Assembly: GCF_016758175.1 (NCBI RefSeq)
Contig: NZ_QYAB01000001.1
Coordinates: forward strand, 2,149,850-2,213,849
Origin: Leucobacter zeae
GTDB taxonomy: Bacteria; Actinomycetota; Actinomycetes; Actinomycetales; Microbacteriaceae
Length of the DNA stretch: 64,000 nucleotides
Reading direction: 5' to 3'
The notes under the pieces were generated by a model. It had not been told where the DNA came from and made no database searches. It saw only the letters and a program-made list of their open reading frames with translations. Positions 39,473-50,344 of the stretch are shown piece after piece. The position numbers were made by a program, and so were the translations under genes. Numbering within the stretch: the stretch's first letter is position 1; the number at the start of each line of letters is the position of its first letter.

Positions 39473-40662
39473 CGCTGCGTGGGGGTCCTTCCGGGATCCT
39501 GTTCGAGTTCTTCCTGGTGCTTCGCGCCGTCGCGCGCGATCGAGATCACCACGCCCATCGCGAGCAGGCACGAGATCAGCGCGGTTCCGCCCGAGCTGAC
39601 GAGCGGGAGCGGGACGCCGAGCACCGGGAGCACCTTGATGACGACGCCGATGTTGACGAGCGCCTGCCCGACGATCCAGACCATGATGCCGCCGACCACG
39701 GCGCGGCCGAAGCGGTCGCGCGCGCGGGCGATCACGCGGAGCATCAGCGCCGCGAGCACGACGAAGAGCGCGATCACGAGGACCGTGCCGATGAGCCCGA
39801 GCTCCTCGCCGATGATCGCGAAGATGTAGTCGTTGTCTGCCGCGGGCAGCCACGACCACTTGGCCTTCGAGTTGCCGAGGCCGACACCGAAGAGACCGCC
39901 TCCCGCGAGCGCCCACAGACCGTGGGTCGCCTGCCAGTCGATCCCGCTGTAGTCGTCGGTGCCGCCGGCGTGGCTGAGCAGCCGCCGCATGCGGTTCTCG
40001 CTCGAGAGCACGAAGAACGCGACCGCGAGCACGCCGCCGAGCACGGTCACGCCGAGGGTCTTCCAGCTGACGCCGCCGAAGTACATGGCGCCGAGCACGA
40101 GGGCAGCCATGATCATCACGGTGCCGAGGTCGCGCCCGGCGAGCACGACGCCGAGGGCGACGACCGTGCCCGGGATGATCGGGATCACCTCGTGCCGCAT
40201 CTGGCCGAGCAGCGGCTCCTTCTGGAGCAGGACCGTGCCGATCCACACCACGAGCGCGAGTTTCAGCATCTCAGAAGGCTGCCCGCTGAACGACCCGATC
40301 TGGATCCAGTTGCGGTTGCCGTAGTTGTTGATGCCGAGCGGCGTGAACACCAGCAGCTGGAGCGCGATGCCGAGCCCGAGCAGAGCCCACGCCCAGCGCT
40401 TCCAGAACGAGATCGGCATCGCCGCGGCGATGAGCATGAGCGGGATGCCGATGAGGGCGAATGTCGTCTGGCGCCAGAAGCGTCCGAAGAACCCCTCGTG
40501 CTGCAGGTACGACGTGATCGACGAGGAGGACAGCACCATGATGAGCCCGAACCCGACGAGCAGCAGCGTGATCGCGTACAGCCAGCTCACCGTGCGATCG
40601 GTCCCCGGTCGGAGCACCGCGCCGAGGTTGATCCGCGTCAGCCCTCCCGAGGCCACGCTCAC
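39469..40662 (-). CDS. ftsW: Lipid II-polymerising septal glycosyltransferase FtsW
   Basis: A 397-residue SEDS membrane protein with about ten helices. It polymerises lipid II together with FtsI. The motifs NRNWIQIGSFSGQPSE, AGRDLGT and VPLPLVSSGGT are conserved. The GTG start overlaps murD as GTGA, and the stop overlaps murG as ATGA. Confidence 0.96.
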   Translation of the reverse strand: MSVASGGLTRINLGAVLRPGTDRTVSWLYAITLLLVGFGLIMVLSSSSITSYLQHEGFFGRFWRQTTFALIGIPLMLIAAAMPISFWKRWAWALLGLGIALQLLVFTPLGINNYGNRNWIQIGSFSGQPSEMLKLALVVWIGTVLLQKEPLLGQMRHEVIPIIPGTVVALGVVLAGRDLGTVMIMAALVLGAMYFGGVSWKTLGVTVLGGVLAVAFFVLSSENRMRRLLSHAGGTDDYSGIDWQATHGLWALAGGGLFGVGLGNSKAKWSWLPAADNDYIFAIIGEELGLIGTVLVIALFVVLAALMLRVIARARDRFGRAVVGGIMVWIVGQALVNIGVVIKVLPVLGVPLPLVSSGGTALISCLLAMGVVISIARDGAKHQEELEQDPGRTPTQR

Positions 40663-42188
40663 TCCAATGCGTCCACGGCCGCCTGGAATCGGCGCCCGCG
40701 ATCCGGGTAGTCCACGAACTGGTCCATCGAGGCCGCGGCCGGGGCGAGCAGCACCGTGTCCCCCGCCGAGGCCATGCCCGCGGCGGCTGCGACGGCTTCC
40801 CGCATCACGCGCTCGGCGTCGTCGGCGCTCTTCTCGCCCGGCGCGATCGCGACGACGGGGATCCCCCCGCCGTGGCGCTCCAGCGCGGCGAGCACGGGCT
40901 CCTGCTCGACGCCGATCACGACGGCTCCGCGGAGCCGGCCGGCGTGCGTCGCGACGAGCTCTCCGATGTCGACGCCCTTGAGCAGGCCGCCGACGATCCA
41001 GACGACGTCGCGCAGCGCGCGCAGCGACGCATCGGCCGCGTGGGCGTTCGTCGCCTTCGAGTCGTCGATGTAGCTCACGCCCCCGTGCTCGCCGAGGCGC
41101 TGGGCCCGATGCGCATCCGGACGGAAGCCGAGGATCGCTCGCGCGACGTCGGCGGGGCCGACCCCGCGCGCCCGGGCGAGGGCGCTCGCGGCGAGGATGT
41201 TCTGCACCATGTGGGGCGCGTCGAGTCCGCGCTCCGAGAGCTCCTCGAGGGTCACGAGCTCGAACGCCTCGCTGTGACGCTCGGCGTGGTAGCCGCGGTC
41301 GACGAGAATGCCCTCGACGATCCCGAACCCGCTGGGCGGCGGCGTGTCGAGGCCGAAGCCGACGGCGCGAGCACCCTCGATCACGTCGGCCTGCTCGACC
41401 ATGCGCTCGGTGGCCGCGTCGGCGCGGTTGTAGACGCAGGCGACCTGCGTGTGCTCGTACACCCGCGCCTTCGCCGCCCAGTAGGCTTCGGCGGAGCCGT
41501 GCCAGTCGAGGTGGTCGTCCGCGAAGTTCAGGCAGGCGCTCGCGTACGGCGAGATCGCGCTGACCTCGCCGCCCGAACCGATCCGCTCGAGCTGGAAGCT
41601 CGAGAGCTCGACCACGATCGCGTCATAGCCCTGCGGGTCGCGGAGCGCGTCGAGGATCGGGGATCCGATGTTGCCCGCAGGGGTGACCCGCAGCCCGCCC
41701 TCGGCGAGCATGTGCGCCGTCAGCTGCGTCGTGGTCGTCTTGCCGTTGGTCCCCGTGATGCAGATCCAGTCGGCGATGCGGTCGGTCTTGTCGCGCAGGC
41801 GCCAGCCGAGCTCGATGTCGCCCCAGACGGGAATGCCCTGGCCCTCGGCCCACGTCGTCAGCGGGTGGTCCGGGCGGTACCCCGGCGACACGATGACGAG
41901 ATCGGGGCCGAAGGCCGCGAGGTCTCCCAGCTGCTCGGGATGCGTCGCGGCGCAGTGGCGCTCAGAGCCGATGACGTCGAGCAGTCGCTCGCGGTCGGGG
42001 TCGGGCGCGCCGTAGATCACGCGCACGCGCGACCCGAGCTCGACGAGCGTGTCCGCCACCGAGAACCCGGTGACGCCCAGCCCGAGCACCGCGACGCGGA
42101 GACCCGACCAGTCGTCGTGCCAGCTCGAGAGCGTCGCGATCCGTTCAGCCGTCGTGGGGTGCATTCCGTGCTCCGTCGTGTCCGTCAT
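40659..42188 (-). CDS. murD: UDP-N-acetylmuramoyl-L-alanine--D-glutamate ligase
   Basis: A 509-residue Mur ligase that adds D-Glu. [13 protein letters not shown] at the N-terminus and the ATP loop [12 protein letters not shown] are present. C-terminal [10 protein letters not shown] and [12 protein letters not shown] close the domain. The ATG at 42188 overlaps the mraY stop (ATGA), giving the usual order mraY-murD-ftsW. Confidence 0.96.
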   Translation of the reverse strand: MTDTTEHGMHPTTAERIATLSSWHDDWSGLRVAVLGLGVTGFSVADTLVELGSRVRVIYGAPDPDRERLLDVIGSERHCAATHPEQLGDLAAFGPDLVIVSPGYRPDHPLTTWAEGQGIPVWGDIELGWRLRDKTDRIADWICITGTNGKTTTTQLTAHMLAEGGLRVTPAGNIGSPILDALRDPQGYDAIVVELSSFQLERIGSGGEVSAISPYASACLNFADDHLDWHGSAEAYWAAKARVYEHTQVACVYNRADAATERMVEQADVIEGARAVGFGLDTPPPSGFGIVEGILVDRGYHAERHSEAFELVTLEELSERGLDAPHMVQNILAASALARARGVGPADVARAILGFRPDAHRAQRLGEHGGVSYIDDSKATNAHAADASLRALRDVVWIVGGLLKGVDIGELVATHAGRLRGAVVIGVEQEPVLAALERHGGGIPVVAIAPGEKSADDAERVMREAVAAAAGMASAGDTVLLAPAAASMDQFVDYPDRGRRFQAAVDALE

Positions 42189-43270
42189 TGCTGCAGCAGC
42201 CATTCGCCGTAGAACGCCCCGACGCCGCCGATCACGAAGAGCCCCGCGATGATCCAGAAGCGGACCACGACGGTGACCTCCGCCCAGCCCTTGAGCTCGA
42301 AGTGGTGGTGGATCGGGCTCATCAGGAAGATGCGCTTGCCCTTGGTCACCTTGAAGTAGAGGCGCTGGAGGATGACCGAGCCGGTCTCGATGATGAACAG
42401 GCCGCCGATGAGCACGAGCAGCAGCTCGGTCCGGGTGAGGATCGCCAGCGCGGCGATCGCGCCGCCGATTCCCATCGATCCCGTGTCGCCCATGAAGACC
42501 TGAGCCGGGTTGGTGTTCCACCAGAGGAACCCGGCGAGGCCGCCGAGGAACGCCGCGGCGATCACGGCGAGGTCCATCGGGTCCCGCACCTCGTAGCAGC
42601 CAGGCTCGTTCGCGGTGCTCACGCAGCTCTGCGCCGCCTGCCAGAAGCCGACCACCAGGTAGGCGCCGAATGCGAAGATCGCGGCCCCGGCGGCGAGCCC
42701 GTCGAGCCCGTCGGTCACGTTCACCGAGTTCGTGGTGGCGGTCACGATCAGCACGATCCAGATGATGATGAGGCCGACGCCGATGATCGGGCCGAAGGTC
42801 ATGAGGTCGAGCGGCAGGTCTCGGAACACCGAGATGTGCGTCGAGACCGGGGTGAGCCCCGCGTCGTTCGCGAAGCGGATCCCGAACAGCGCGAACGCGA
42901 CCGCGACGAGCACCTGGCCCACGATCTTCGCCCACCCGTTGAGGCCGGCGGAGTGCTGCATCCGCGCCTTCATGAAGTCGTCGATGAAGCCCACGAGGCC
43001 TGCGCCGACGGCCATGAGGATGACGAGCAGCGCCGACGGCGACGGCTGCTCTCCCATCACCAGCTTGCCGATGAAGTAGGAGATGACGGAGCCCGAGAGG
43101 AAGATGAGACCGCCCATGGTCGGCGTCCCCCGCTTGACCTCGTGCTCCTTCGGGCCGTCCACGCGAATGGGCTGGCCCCAGCGCAATCGGTTGAAGGCCC
43201 GCACGAAGAGCGGAGTGAGCAGCAGCGAGTACAGCAGCGAGAGTCCGCCTGCGATGAGGAGCGCGATCAT
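42185..43270 (-). CDS. mraY: Phospho-N-acetylmuramoyl-pentapeptide transferase
   Basis: A 361-residue membrane enzyme with about ten helices. It moves phospho-MurNAc-pentapeptide to undecaprenyl phosphate, making lipid I. Conserved blocks include [19 protein letters not shown] and [11 protein letters not shown]. The catalytic Asp clusters are intact. It overlaps both neighbours by 4 nt. Confidence 0.97.
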   Translation of the reverse strand: MIALLIAGGLSLLYSLLLTPLFVRAFNRLRWGQPIRVDGPKEHEVKRGTPTMGGLIFLSGSVISYFIGKLVMGEQPSPSALLVILMAVGAGLVGFIDDFMKARMQHSAGLNGWAKIVGQVLVAVAFALFGIRFANDAGLTPVSTHISVFRDLPLDLMTFGPIIGVGLIIIWIVLIVTATTNSVNVTDGLDGLAAGAAIFAFGAYLVVGFWQAAQSCVSTANEPGCYEVRDPMDLAVIAAAFLGGLAGFLWWNTNPAQVFMGDTGSMGIGGAIAALAILTRTELLLVLIGGLFIIETGSVILQRLYFKVTKGKRIFLMSPIHHHFELKGWAEVTVVVRFWIIAGLFVIGGVGAFYGEWLLQQ

Positions 43271-44676
43271 GCGAAGGCCTCCCCCAGTCGATCGCCGAGT
43301 CTCTGCAGACCCGCCGCGTTCGACGACTTCACGAGCACGGTGTCGTTCGGGCGCAGCGTGCGCTCGAGATAGTCGAACGCCGCGTCGTGCTCCTCGAAGA
43401 ACACGCTCTCGCCGTCCCAGGACCCCTCGTTGATCGCGCTGATGTGGAGGTGCCGCGCGGAGGCGCCCACGACGACGAGCTCTGAGATGCGGAGTCGCAC
43501 GGCCTGCAGGCCGATGCGGATGTGCTCCTCGATCGAGTACTCGCCGAGCTCGCTCATCTCGCCGAGCACGGCGACGGTGCGGCCGTCGGGGCGCCCGATC
43601 TGGGCGAGGGTGCGCAGCGCAGCGCTCATCGAGTCGGGGCTCGCGTTGTAGGCGTCGTTGATGATCGTGATGCCGTCGCGCCCGCCGAGCACCTGCATGC
43701 GGCCGGGCGCCGCGAGTTCCGCGGCCTCGAGCACCTCGACGACCGAATCGAGATCGAGTCCGAGGGCGAGACCGACCGCCGCGGCCGCGAGCGCGTTCAT
43801 GACGTGGTGCTCGCCGAGCACGCGGAAGTGCACGCGACGGGAGCCCCCGTCGGCGTGCAGGGTGAAGCGCGTGCCCTCCGCCGAGGCGTCGACGTCGCTC
43901 GCGCGCACGTCCGCATCGGGGTGGAGGCCGAACCAGCGCACCTGCGCGGCGGTGAGGTCGGACATCGATGCCACGCGCGGGTCGTCGCGGTTGAGCACGG
44001 CGATCGCGGATCCGGGCAGGTCGCGCACCATCTCGCTCTTCGTGCGGAATGTCGTCTCGATGCCGCCGAACTCGCCCGCGTGGGCGAGCCCCACGGAGAG
44101 CACGACGCCGATGTGCGGCGGGGCCATCGCGGTGAGCCGGGCGATCTCGCCCTCGCCGCTCGCTCCCATCTCGGCGACGAGCGTGCGGGTGCCTGCGTTC
44201 ACGCGGAGCATGGTCAGCGGCCCGCCAACCTCGTTGTTGAACGACTTCTCCGAGGCGACGGTCGAGCCGAGCCGCTCGGCCATCGTCTGCACGAGGTTCT
44301 TCGTGGTCGTCTTGCCGTTCGAGCCGGTGATGCCGACGATCGTCAGGTCGCCGCCCGAGCGCACGCGGCGCACCGCCTCGGTCGCGAGCGCACCGAGCGC
44401 ATCGGTCGTCTCGGGCACGATGATCTGCGGCACGTCGATGTCGGACTCGCGCTCGGCGACCACGAGGGCCGCCCCCGCGGCGACCGCCTGGGGCACGAAT
44501 CGGTGCCCGTCGGTCTCCTCACCTCGCCTGGCGAAGAAGATCTGGCCGGGGCGCACCTCGCGGGAGTCGGTCTGCGAGTCACCCGATACGGTCGTGTCGG
44601 GCCGGGCCCCCGAGGTCCCCGAGACCAGGCGGCCGCCGGTCGCGGCCGCGATCTCTGCAAGCGTCATTTCGATCAC
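43267..44676 (-). CDS. murF: UDP-MurNAc-tripeptide--D-Ala-D-Ala ligase
   Basis: A 469-residue Mur ligase that adds the D-Ala-D-Ala dipeptide. The ATP loop [26 protein letters not shown] and [11 protein letters not shown] are conserved. The GTG start overlaps murE (GTGA). The stop overlaps mraY (ATGA). Confidence 0.97.
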   Translation of the reverse strand: MIEMTLAEIAAATGGRLVSGTSGARPDTTVSGDSQTDSREVRPGQIFFARRGEETDGHRFVPQAVAAGAALVVAERESDIDVPQIIVPETTDALGALATEAVRRVRSGGDLTIVGITGSNGKTTTKNLVQTMAERLGSTVASEKSFNNEVGGPLTMLRVNAGTRTLVAEMGASGEGEIARLTAMAPPHIGVVLSVGLAHAGEFGGIETTFRTKSEMVRDLPGSAIAVLNRDDPRVASMSDLTAAQVRWFGLHPDADVRASDVDASAEGTRFTLHADGGSRRVHFRVLGEHHVMNALAAAAVGLALGLDLDSVVEVLEAAELAAPGRMQVLGGRDGITIINDAYNASPDSMSAALRTLAQIGRPDGRTVAVLGEMSELGEYSIEEHIRIGLQAVRLRISELVVVGASARHLHISAINEGSWDGESVFFEEHDAAFDYLERTLRPNDTVLVKSSNAAGLQRLGDRLGEAFA

Positions 44677-46226
44677 GGGAGCAATCCTGCCTCGCGGAGT
44701 GCCCCGCGTACCTCGTCACGCGCCGAGTACGGGAGAAACCGTCCGGCGACTTCCTGGTAGTCCTCGTGTCCGGGACCGGCATACAGGATAACGTCCCCCG
44801 CCTCGGCCAGCGAAAGCGCGAGGCGGATCGCCGTGCGAGGGTCGCCCTCCTCGATCACCTCGGCGTGATTCGCGGACCGGGCTCCCGCGAGCAGCTGCGC
44901 CCGGATCGACTCCGGCGGCTCGGAGCGCGGGTGGTAGTCGCAGATGATCACGACGTCCGCGAGCGCGCCGGCGATCCGGCCCATCTCCTCGCGCTTCGTC
45001 GTGTCGCGATCCCCGTCCGCGCCGAACATGAAGATCACGCGGCCGGGCGCGACCGCGCCGAGCGCCTCCAGCATCGCCTGGAACGCCCCGGGCGTGTGGC
45101 CGTAGTCCACGTAGAAGCGCGGGCCGTCCCCGCCGCTGGACATCTCCTCGAGGCGACCGGGGATGTAGACGGGGATCCGACCCCGCTCGAGGCCGGCCTC
45201 CACCTGCGCGATCGGGATCCCGGCCTCGTGCAGCATGATCAGCGCGAGGGCGGCGTTCTCCGCCATGAAGCGCCCGAACATCGGCACGCTGCCGCGGAAG
45301 CGCGCGCCCTCCGGGCCCTGGAGCACGAACGAGACGCCGTCGATGGTCTCGCGCGTGACGGCGAGGTGCCAGTCGGCGTCCTGCCCGTACTCGGTCGCCA
45401 GGCGCGTCACCGGGATCCGCGACTCCCGAGCGATGCGCTGGCCGTGGGGCGAATCGACGACGACGACGCCGCGCGCGGCGTGCTCGGGTGCGAAGAGCGC
45501 GAGCTTGGCGGAGAAGTAGGACTCCATGTCGCCGAAGTCGTCGAGGTGGTCCTGCGAGAAGTTGTTGAACGCGACGACGTCGAACTGGACGCCGTCGATG
45601 CGATGACGCTCGACCGCGTGGGCGGACACCTCGAGGGCCACGCCGTCGACGCCCGACTCGACCATGCGCCCGAGCAGGCCGTGCAGCTCGGGCGTCTCGG
45701 GGCTCGTGAGGTTCGACACGATGACCTCGTCGCCGATCCGGCGCTCGGCGGTGGAGCTGAGCCCTGGCGTGAAGCCCGCGGCGCGCAGCAGCTCGGCGAG
45801 CAGGTAGACGACGCTCGTCTTGCCGTTCGTGCCGGTGATGCCGAAGACCTTGGCGTCGAGGTCCGCCGTCCCGTAGACGAATGCCGAGACGTCGCCGAGG
45901 ATCGTGCGCGGATGCTCCGCCGAGACGAGCACCGGGAGGGCGACCCCCGCGTCTCGGGCGAGGCGCCCGCCCGCCGCGTCGCTCAGCATCGCGACCGCGC
46001 CGGCCGCGGCGGCCTGGGCCGCGAAGTCCGCGCCGTGGCGATTCGCACCGGGCAGCCCGACGTAGAGGTCGCCGGGTCGCACGTCGCGGGAGTCGAGCGA
46101 GACGCCCGTGACGACGAGCCCGTCCGGGGTCGCGTCCGCCTCGAGGCCGAAGCGCTCGACGAGATCCGCGATCGCGATCGGGTGCGGGGAACGCGGCCTG
46201 ATGCTCAGCGCGTCTGCGGTACTCAC
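44673..46226 (-). CDS. murE: UDP-MurNAc-dipeptide--diamino acid ligase
   Basis: A 517-residue Mur ligase that adds the third residue of the stem peptide. The ATP loop [11 protein letters not shown] and EVSAHAVERHRI are present. Where most meso-diaminopimelate enzymes have DNPR, this one reads DYHPRSE (430-436). This fits the non-DAP diamino acids (diaminobutyrate, ornithine or lysine) known from B-type peptidoglycan of Microbacteriaceae, but I cannot name the amino acid. AGGAGG is 8 nt before the GTG start. Confidence 0.94.
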   Translation of the reverse strand: MSTADALSIRPRSPHPIAIADLVERFGLEADATPDGLVVTGVSLDSRDVRPGDLYVGLPGANRHGADFAAQAAAAGAVAMLSDAAGGRLARDAGVALPVLVSAEHPRTILGDVSAFVYGTADLDAKVFGITGTNGKTSVVYLLAELLRAAGFTPGLSSTAERRIGDEVIVSNLTSPETPELHGLLGRMVESGVDGVALEVSAHAVERHRIDGVQFDVVAFNNFSQDHLDDFGDMESYFSAKLALFAPEHAARGVVVVDSPHGQRIARESRIPVTRLATEYGQDADWHLAVTRETIDGVSFVLQGPEGARFRGSVPMFGRFMAENAALALIMLHEAGIPIAQVEAGLERGRIPVYIPGRLEEMSSGGDGPRFYVDYGHTPGAFQAMLEALGAVAPGRVIFMFGADGDRDTTKREEMGRIAGALADVVIICDYHPRSEPPESIRAQLLAGARSANHAEVIEEGDPRTAIRLALSLAEAGDVILYAGPGHEDYQEVAGRFLPYSARDEVRGALREAGLLP

Positions 46227-46252
46227 GGGGTCTGCCTCCTGGCGTGGGGAAC

Positions 46253-48049
46253 TCAGTACTCGGTCGGAAGGGGCGTGAACTCCCCCTCGGACGGCGGGAC
46301 GTGGAAGGTGCGGATCGTCGCCTCGGCGGCATCGCGGAACGCGGTGATCGCCGCGACGCCGCCATCGCCGGCCGTCGGGAACGCAATCGATGCTACCGCG
46401 ACGTACTGCGGGTCGTCGGCCGGGAAGATCCCTGCAAAGGAGTGGACGTAGTCGGTGCGGTAGCGCCCGGTGGCGGGATCGACCTGCTCCGCCGTGCCGG
46501 TCTTGCCCGCGATGCGGTAGCCGGGGATCTCGAGGAACTCGGTGAACCAGCCCTCTGTGGCCACGGTCTCGAGCATGCGCATCACGGTCGCGGAGCTCTC
46601 GGGGGTGATCACCTCCACGGGGTCGCCGTGGTCGGGCGTCTTCGCAGTGCCGTCGGCCTCGACGCACCGCTTGACGAGCGTGGGAGGGATCCGAACGCCC
46701 CCGTTGGCGATCGCCTGGTAGGCGCCTGCGGTCTGCACGATGGTCGACGAGAGCCCCTGCCCGAAGGTCGTGTTGTACGAGGTCTGACGGTCCCAGTCCT
46801 CCCAGGAGGCGAGCTGCCCCCGGTCCTCGAGCGGCATGCCGGCCTCGGTCGACGTCCCGATCCCGAACTTCTTGAGGTACTCGTAGCGCTTCTCGGCGCT
46901 CAGCTGCGTGCCGAGGGTCGCGGTGCCCACGTTCGATGACTGCACGAGGATGCCGGTCAGTGTCCACTGCATGGGCGGGTGGTTGAACGAGTCGCCGAAG
47001 CGGACGTTGGGCTCGGGTTCGAGGAAGTCGGGGGTCAGGTTGCGCGTCTCGGGCGTCGCGACGCCCTCATTGATGAGCGCCGCTGCGGTGAGCGCCTTGA
47101 AGGTGGAGCCGGGCTCGTAGGGCGAGGTGAAGGATCGCGCCTCGCGCTTCAGCGGGTCGGAGGCGTCGACGTCGTTGGGGTCGACCGAGCCGTCCTCGGC
47201 GACCGCGACGAGCTCGCCGGTCTTCACGTTCATGACGACCAGGTAGCCCGACTCCGCGCCGGCCTCCTGCACCTGGCGGTTGATCGACTGCTGCACCTCC
47301 CACTGGAGGTCCCGGTCGATCGAGAGTTCGACGGTGCCCCCGTCGACGGCCTTGCGCTCGACGACGACGCTGCCGGGGAGCGGCACGCCGTCCTCGCTGC
47401 GCTCGTAGCGCTCGGAGCCGTCGGTTCCGGTGAGGCACGCGTCCTGCGAGAGCTCGATACCCGCCTGGGGCACCTCGTCGAGCCCCGAGAATCCGACCAG
47501 GTTGCCGCCGACGGCGCCGTTGGGGTAGACCCGCTTGTGATGGCTCTCGAAGGTCAGCCACGGGATCTGCAGATCCTTGAGGCGGTTGAGCGTCGACAGG
47601 TCGACCGACCGCTTGACGTATGCGAAGTCCGACTTCGGGTTGTCCGCGAGGGCGTCGTCGACGACCTTCCGGATGTCGTCGGCGTCCTGCCCCGTGATGT
47701 CGGCGATCTCGGCGTACGCCTGCTCGGTCGTCACCTCGACGGTGCCGGCGCCGCGCTCGGTGTCGTACCGCCAGAACTTGCCGCCGGTCGCCCGGGTGTT
47801 CTTGGGCGACAGCTGCACGTCGTAGCGCTCGTCGGTCGTGGCGAGGATCTCGCCGTCGCGGTCGACGATGTCGCCGCGCAGGCTCGGGATCGAGATCGGG
47901 ACCGCCCGCTTCTCCTTCGCCTCGGCGTTCAACGCGGATGCCGACACGACCTGCACGTCGACGAGCCGCACGACGAAGGCGAACGCCGCGATCACGACCA
48001 GTCCGAGCGCGATCGCCCGACGCAGCCGGGTGCCGCGCAGTCTCTGCAT
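46253..48049 (-). CDS. ftsI: Septal transpeptidase FtsI (class B penicillin-binding protein)
   Basis: A 598-residue class B PBP. A short cytoplasmic start and one transmembrane helix (12-32) lead to the pedestal domain. The catalytic serine is Ser315 in EPGSTFK, with Lys318; SSN and KTGTAE are the other active-site motifs. It crosslinks septal peptidoglycan with FtsW. It is 26 nt upstream of murE, and 24 nt downstream of the ftsL-like gene. Confidence 0.96.
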   Translation of the reverse strand: MQRLRGTRLRRAIALGLVVIAAFAFVVRLVDVQVVSASALNAEAKEKRAVPISIPSLRGDIVDRDGEILATTDERYDVQLSPKNTRATGGKFWRYDTERGAGTVEVTTEQAYAEIADITGQDADDIRKVVDDALADNPKSDFAYVKRSVDLSTLNRLKDLQIPWLTFESHHKRVYPNGAVGGNLVGFSGLDEVPQAGIELSQDACLTGTDGSERYERSEDGVPLPGSVVVERKAVDGGTVELSIDRDLQWEVQQSINRQVQEAGAESGYLVVMNVKTGELVAVAEDGSVDPNDVDASDPLKREARSFTSPYEPGSTFKALTAAALINEGVATPETRNLTPDFLEPEPNVRFGDSFNHPPMQWTLTGILVQSSNVGTATLGTQLSAEKRYEYLKKFGIGTSTEAGMPLEDRGQLASWEDWDRQTSYNTTFGQGLSSTIVQTAGAYQAIANGGVRIPPTLVKRCVEADGTAKTPDHGDPVEVITPESSATVMRMLETVATEGWFTEFLEIPGYRIAGKTGTAEQVDPATGRYRTDYVHSFAGIFPADDPQYVAVASIAFPTAGDGGVAAITAFRDAAEATIRTFHVPPSEGEFTPLPTEY

Positions 48050-48073
48050 CCCGTTCCTCCTGACCCGCGCGAC

Positions 48074-48688
48074 CTAGTGGGTGTTGGGGGCCGGCAGTTT
48101 GCCCTTCCACCGTACCGGCGCCTCGGTGGAAGCCTTCTGAGCGGAGGCTCCCGCAGCGCCGGCCGCAGCGGCGTCGCGATCGACGAGCAGTCCCTTCGCG
48201 TCGACGACCGGCATCGACTCGAGGGTGGCGTTGGGCACGAGGTTGCCCGGAGCCTCGGTGGTCGACGCGGCGAGCTTGCCGAGGATCGCCCCGTCGCTCA
48301 GCCGCATGGTCGCCGGCGGCGCGTTCTGCACCATGCCGAGCGCCGCGGCGTTCTCCGCGAGATTCTGCGGCGAGGCGAGCTTGTCGACGTTCTGCGACAG
48401 CACGCGCTCGACCCGGCCGAGGTCGCGCTGCTCGATCTCGAGCGCGCGCGCCTCGTAGGCCCCCTGCGACACCGCGATGCTCAGACCGAGCTGCACGGCG
48501 AGGATCACGAGCACGACGCCGACCGCGGCGAGCGAGCCCGCGAGCGGCGTGAGCCCCGGCCGCTTCCGAGGCCGCGCGGCGGGCTGCGCGAGGCGGAGGT
48601 GGCGTTCGCCGCCCGGGGTCTCCGGTGCGGGCGCCGGAGCGCGCAGGAGCGCGCGCCGGTCGACTTCGATCGGCACCGTGCTGCTCAT
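48074..48688 (-). CDS. ftsL: FtsL-like divisome protein
   Basis: A 204-residue bitopic protein. A basic, Pro-rich cytoplasmic tail is followed by a transmembrane helix (about 50-72) and a short coiled coil ([20 protein letters not shown]) leading to [14 protein letters not shown], which is typical of FtsL. The rest is a variable extracellular tail. FtsL holds FtsQ, FtsB and FtsWI together. It sits between rsmH and ftsI, as expected, and overlaps rsmH by ATGA. Sequence similarity in this family is low, so the call rests largely on position. Confidence 0.8.
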   Translation of the reverse strand: MSSTVPIEVDRRALLRAPAPAPETPGGERHLRLAQPAARPRKRPGLTPLAGSLAAVGVVLVILAVQLGLSIAVSQGAYEARALEIEQRDLGRVERVLSQNVDKLASPQNLAENAAALGMVQNAPPATMRLSDGAILGKLAASTTEAPGNLVPNATLESMPVVDAKGLLVDRDAAAAGAAGASAQKASTEAPVRWKGKLPAPNTH

Positions 48689-49671
48689 CGGGTCTCCCTC
48701 AGTCGTTCCGCGGCGCGGAGGCGCACGGGGATCGCGCGCGGGTTGCGCGCGCGCTCAGCATCGTCGGCGAGTTCCGCCCCGCGGGTGAGCAGGCGGAACT
48801 CCGGGCTGTGCTCCGGGAGCTCCATGGGGAGCCCCGGAGGGGTGGTCGATCTGCTGCGCGCCGAGAGCTCGCGCTTCACGAAGCGGTCCTCGAGCGATTG
48901 GTAGGCCATGACGACCGCGCGACCGCCGAGGCTCAGCAGATCGAGCGCCGCCGGGATGGCGCGTTCGAGCACCGACAGCTCGCTGTTCACCTCGATGCGA
49001 AGCGCCTGGAACACGCGCTTGGCGGGGTGGCGCTGATCTCGCACGGCGGCGGGCGTTGCGGCCTGGAGTACGTCGACGAGCCGTCCGCTGCGCTCGATCG
49101 GCGCCTCCGCTCGAGCCGCGAGGATCGCCCGGGCGTACCGACCGGCCAGCGGCTCCTCGCCGTAGCGCTCGAAGATCGCCCGGAGGCGCCCCTCCGAGGC
49201 AGTGGCGAGCACTTCGGCCGCGGTCTCCCCGCGGCTCTGATCCATGCGCATGTCGAGCGGCGCGTCCTGCGCGTAGGCGAACCCGCGGTCGGCCTCGTCG
49301 AGCTGCAGCGAGGACACGCCGAGGTCGAAGAGCACGCCGTCGATCCGCGAGAAGCCTGCGCCGCGCACGGCGCGCTCGATCTCGTCGTAGACGGCGTGCA
49401 CGCGGATCGCGCGCTCCCCGAACGGGGCGAGCCGTGTGCCCGCGAGCGCGAGCGCCTCCGTGTCGCGGTCGAGCCCGATCACCGTGAGCCCGGGGTGGGC
49501 CGCGAGCATCGCGGCGCTGTGCCCGCCCATGCCCAGGGTCGCGTCGACGACGACGGCGCCGGGTCGCGCTGCGACGGGGGCGAGGAGGTCGAGGCACCGG
49601 TCGAGCAGCACCGGGACGTGCAGCTCGCTCGGGTCTCGGGCGTCCAGCCCTGCGGGTTCCTGATGGGTCAT
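48685..49671 (-). CDS. rsmH: 16S rRNA (cytosine(1402)-N(4))-methyltransferase
   Basis: A 328-residue SAM-dependent methyltransferase. [23 protein letters not shown] and [11 protein letters not shown] are the SAM- and substrate-binding motifs. [11 protein letters not shown] and [10 protein letters not shown] complete the family pattern. It is the second gene of the dcw cluster, 12 nt after mraZ. Confidence 0.96.
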   Translation of the reverse strand: MTHQEPAGLDARDPSELHVPVLLDRCLDLLAPVAARPGAVVVDATLGMGGHSAAMLAAHPGLTVIGLDRDTEALALAGTRLAPFGERAIRVHAVYDEIERAVRGAGFSRIDGVLFDLGVSSLQLDEADRGFAYAQDAPLDMRMDQSRGETAAEVLATASEGRLRAIFERYGEEPLAGRYARAILAARAEAPIERSGRLVDVLQAATPAAVRDQRHPAKRVFQALRIEVNSELSVLERAIPAALDLLSLGGRAVVMAYQSLEDRFVKRELSARSRSTTPPGLPMELPEHSPEFRLLTRGAELADDAERARNPRAIPVRLRAAERLRETR

Positions 49672-49683
49672 GGGGAATCCGGG

Positions 49684-50115
49684 CTAGAAGAGGCCCGGAA
49701 TCACCTCCTCCTCGGATTCGGCGAACACGGATTCCTGCTCGGCCAGGTAGCGCTGCCAGGCCTCGGCATCCCAGATCTCGGCGCGCGATCCCGCGCCGAT
49801 GACGGCGAGCTCCCGATCGAGACCGGCGTACTCGCGCAGCGTCTGCGGGATCGTGACGCGGTGCTGCTTGTCCGGGGTCTCGGGGTGGGCGCCCGAGAGG
49901 AACACGCGGAGGTAGTCCCTGGCCTGCTTCGAGCCGGCAGAAGACTTGCGCCCGCGCTCGTGCATCTCCGCGAACTCCGTCTCGGAGAACACGTACAGGC
50001 AGCGCTCCTGCCCCCGGGTGATGACGAGGCCGTCGGCGAGTTCATCGCGGAATTTCGCGGGGAGGATCAGGCGCCCCTTGTCGTCGAGCCGGGGCGTGAA
50101 GGTACCGAGGAACAC
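49684..50115 (-). CDS. mraZ: Transcriptional regulator MraZ
   Basis: A 143-residue double AbrB-fold protein that binds repeated GTGG-type motifs in the dcw promoter. The N-terminal [24 protein letters not shown] and the internal repeat [14 protein letters not shown] are conserved. The GTG start has a GGAGAGGAGG site upstream. The GTGGAG pair at 50156-50171 stands directly over its promoter, as expected for self-regulation. Confidence 0.95.
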   Translation of the reverse strand: MFLGTFTPRLDDKGRLILPAKFRDELADGLVITRGQERCLYVFSETEFAEMHERGRKSSAGSKQARDYLRVFLSGAHPETPDKQHRVTIPQTLREYAGLDRELAVIGAGSRAEIWDAEAWQRYLAEQESVFAESEEEVIPGLF

Positions 50116-50148
50116 GGGCGCCTCCTCTCCTGGCTCGACGGGTGCCTC

Positions 50149-50154
50149 TAATGT
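50149..50154 (-). promoter_or_regulatory. -10 element of the dcw (mraZ) promoter
   Basis: TACATT on the minus strand, about 34 nt upstream of the mraZ GTG. It is 1 nt away from the minus-strand GTGGAG pair. Confidence 0.5.
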
Positions 50155-50155
50155 A

Positions 50156-50171
50156 CTCCACTTTCCTCCAC
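50156..50171 (-). promoter_or_regulatory. MraZ box at the mraZ promoter
   Basis: Two GTGGAG copies (minus strand, 50171-50166 and 50161-50156) with a 10-nt period, separated by GAAA. Published MraZ sites are direct repeats of a GTGG core at about this spacing. The pair lies immediately upstream of the -10. Confidence 0.65.
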
Positions 50172-50344
50172 TTTCATGAGAAATCCCTCCCGCACGACTC
50201 GAAGGGCCACGGAGATTCGCACAAAGTCGCGGGAGTGAACCCCTGGAACCGGGAGCCGCACGGAACCTGTGCGGCCCACGCGCGGGGAGCGCAATGCCTC
50301 GCGGATGGCGGGATCACGCGGAACCGCACGCCCGGCAGCCCCGG

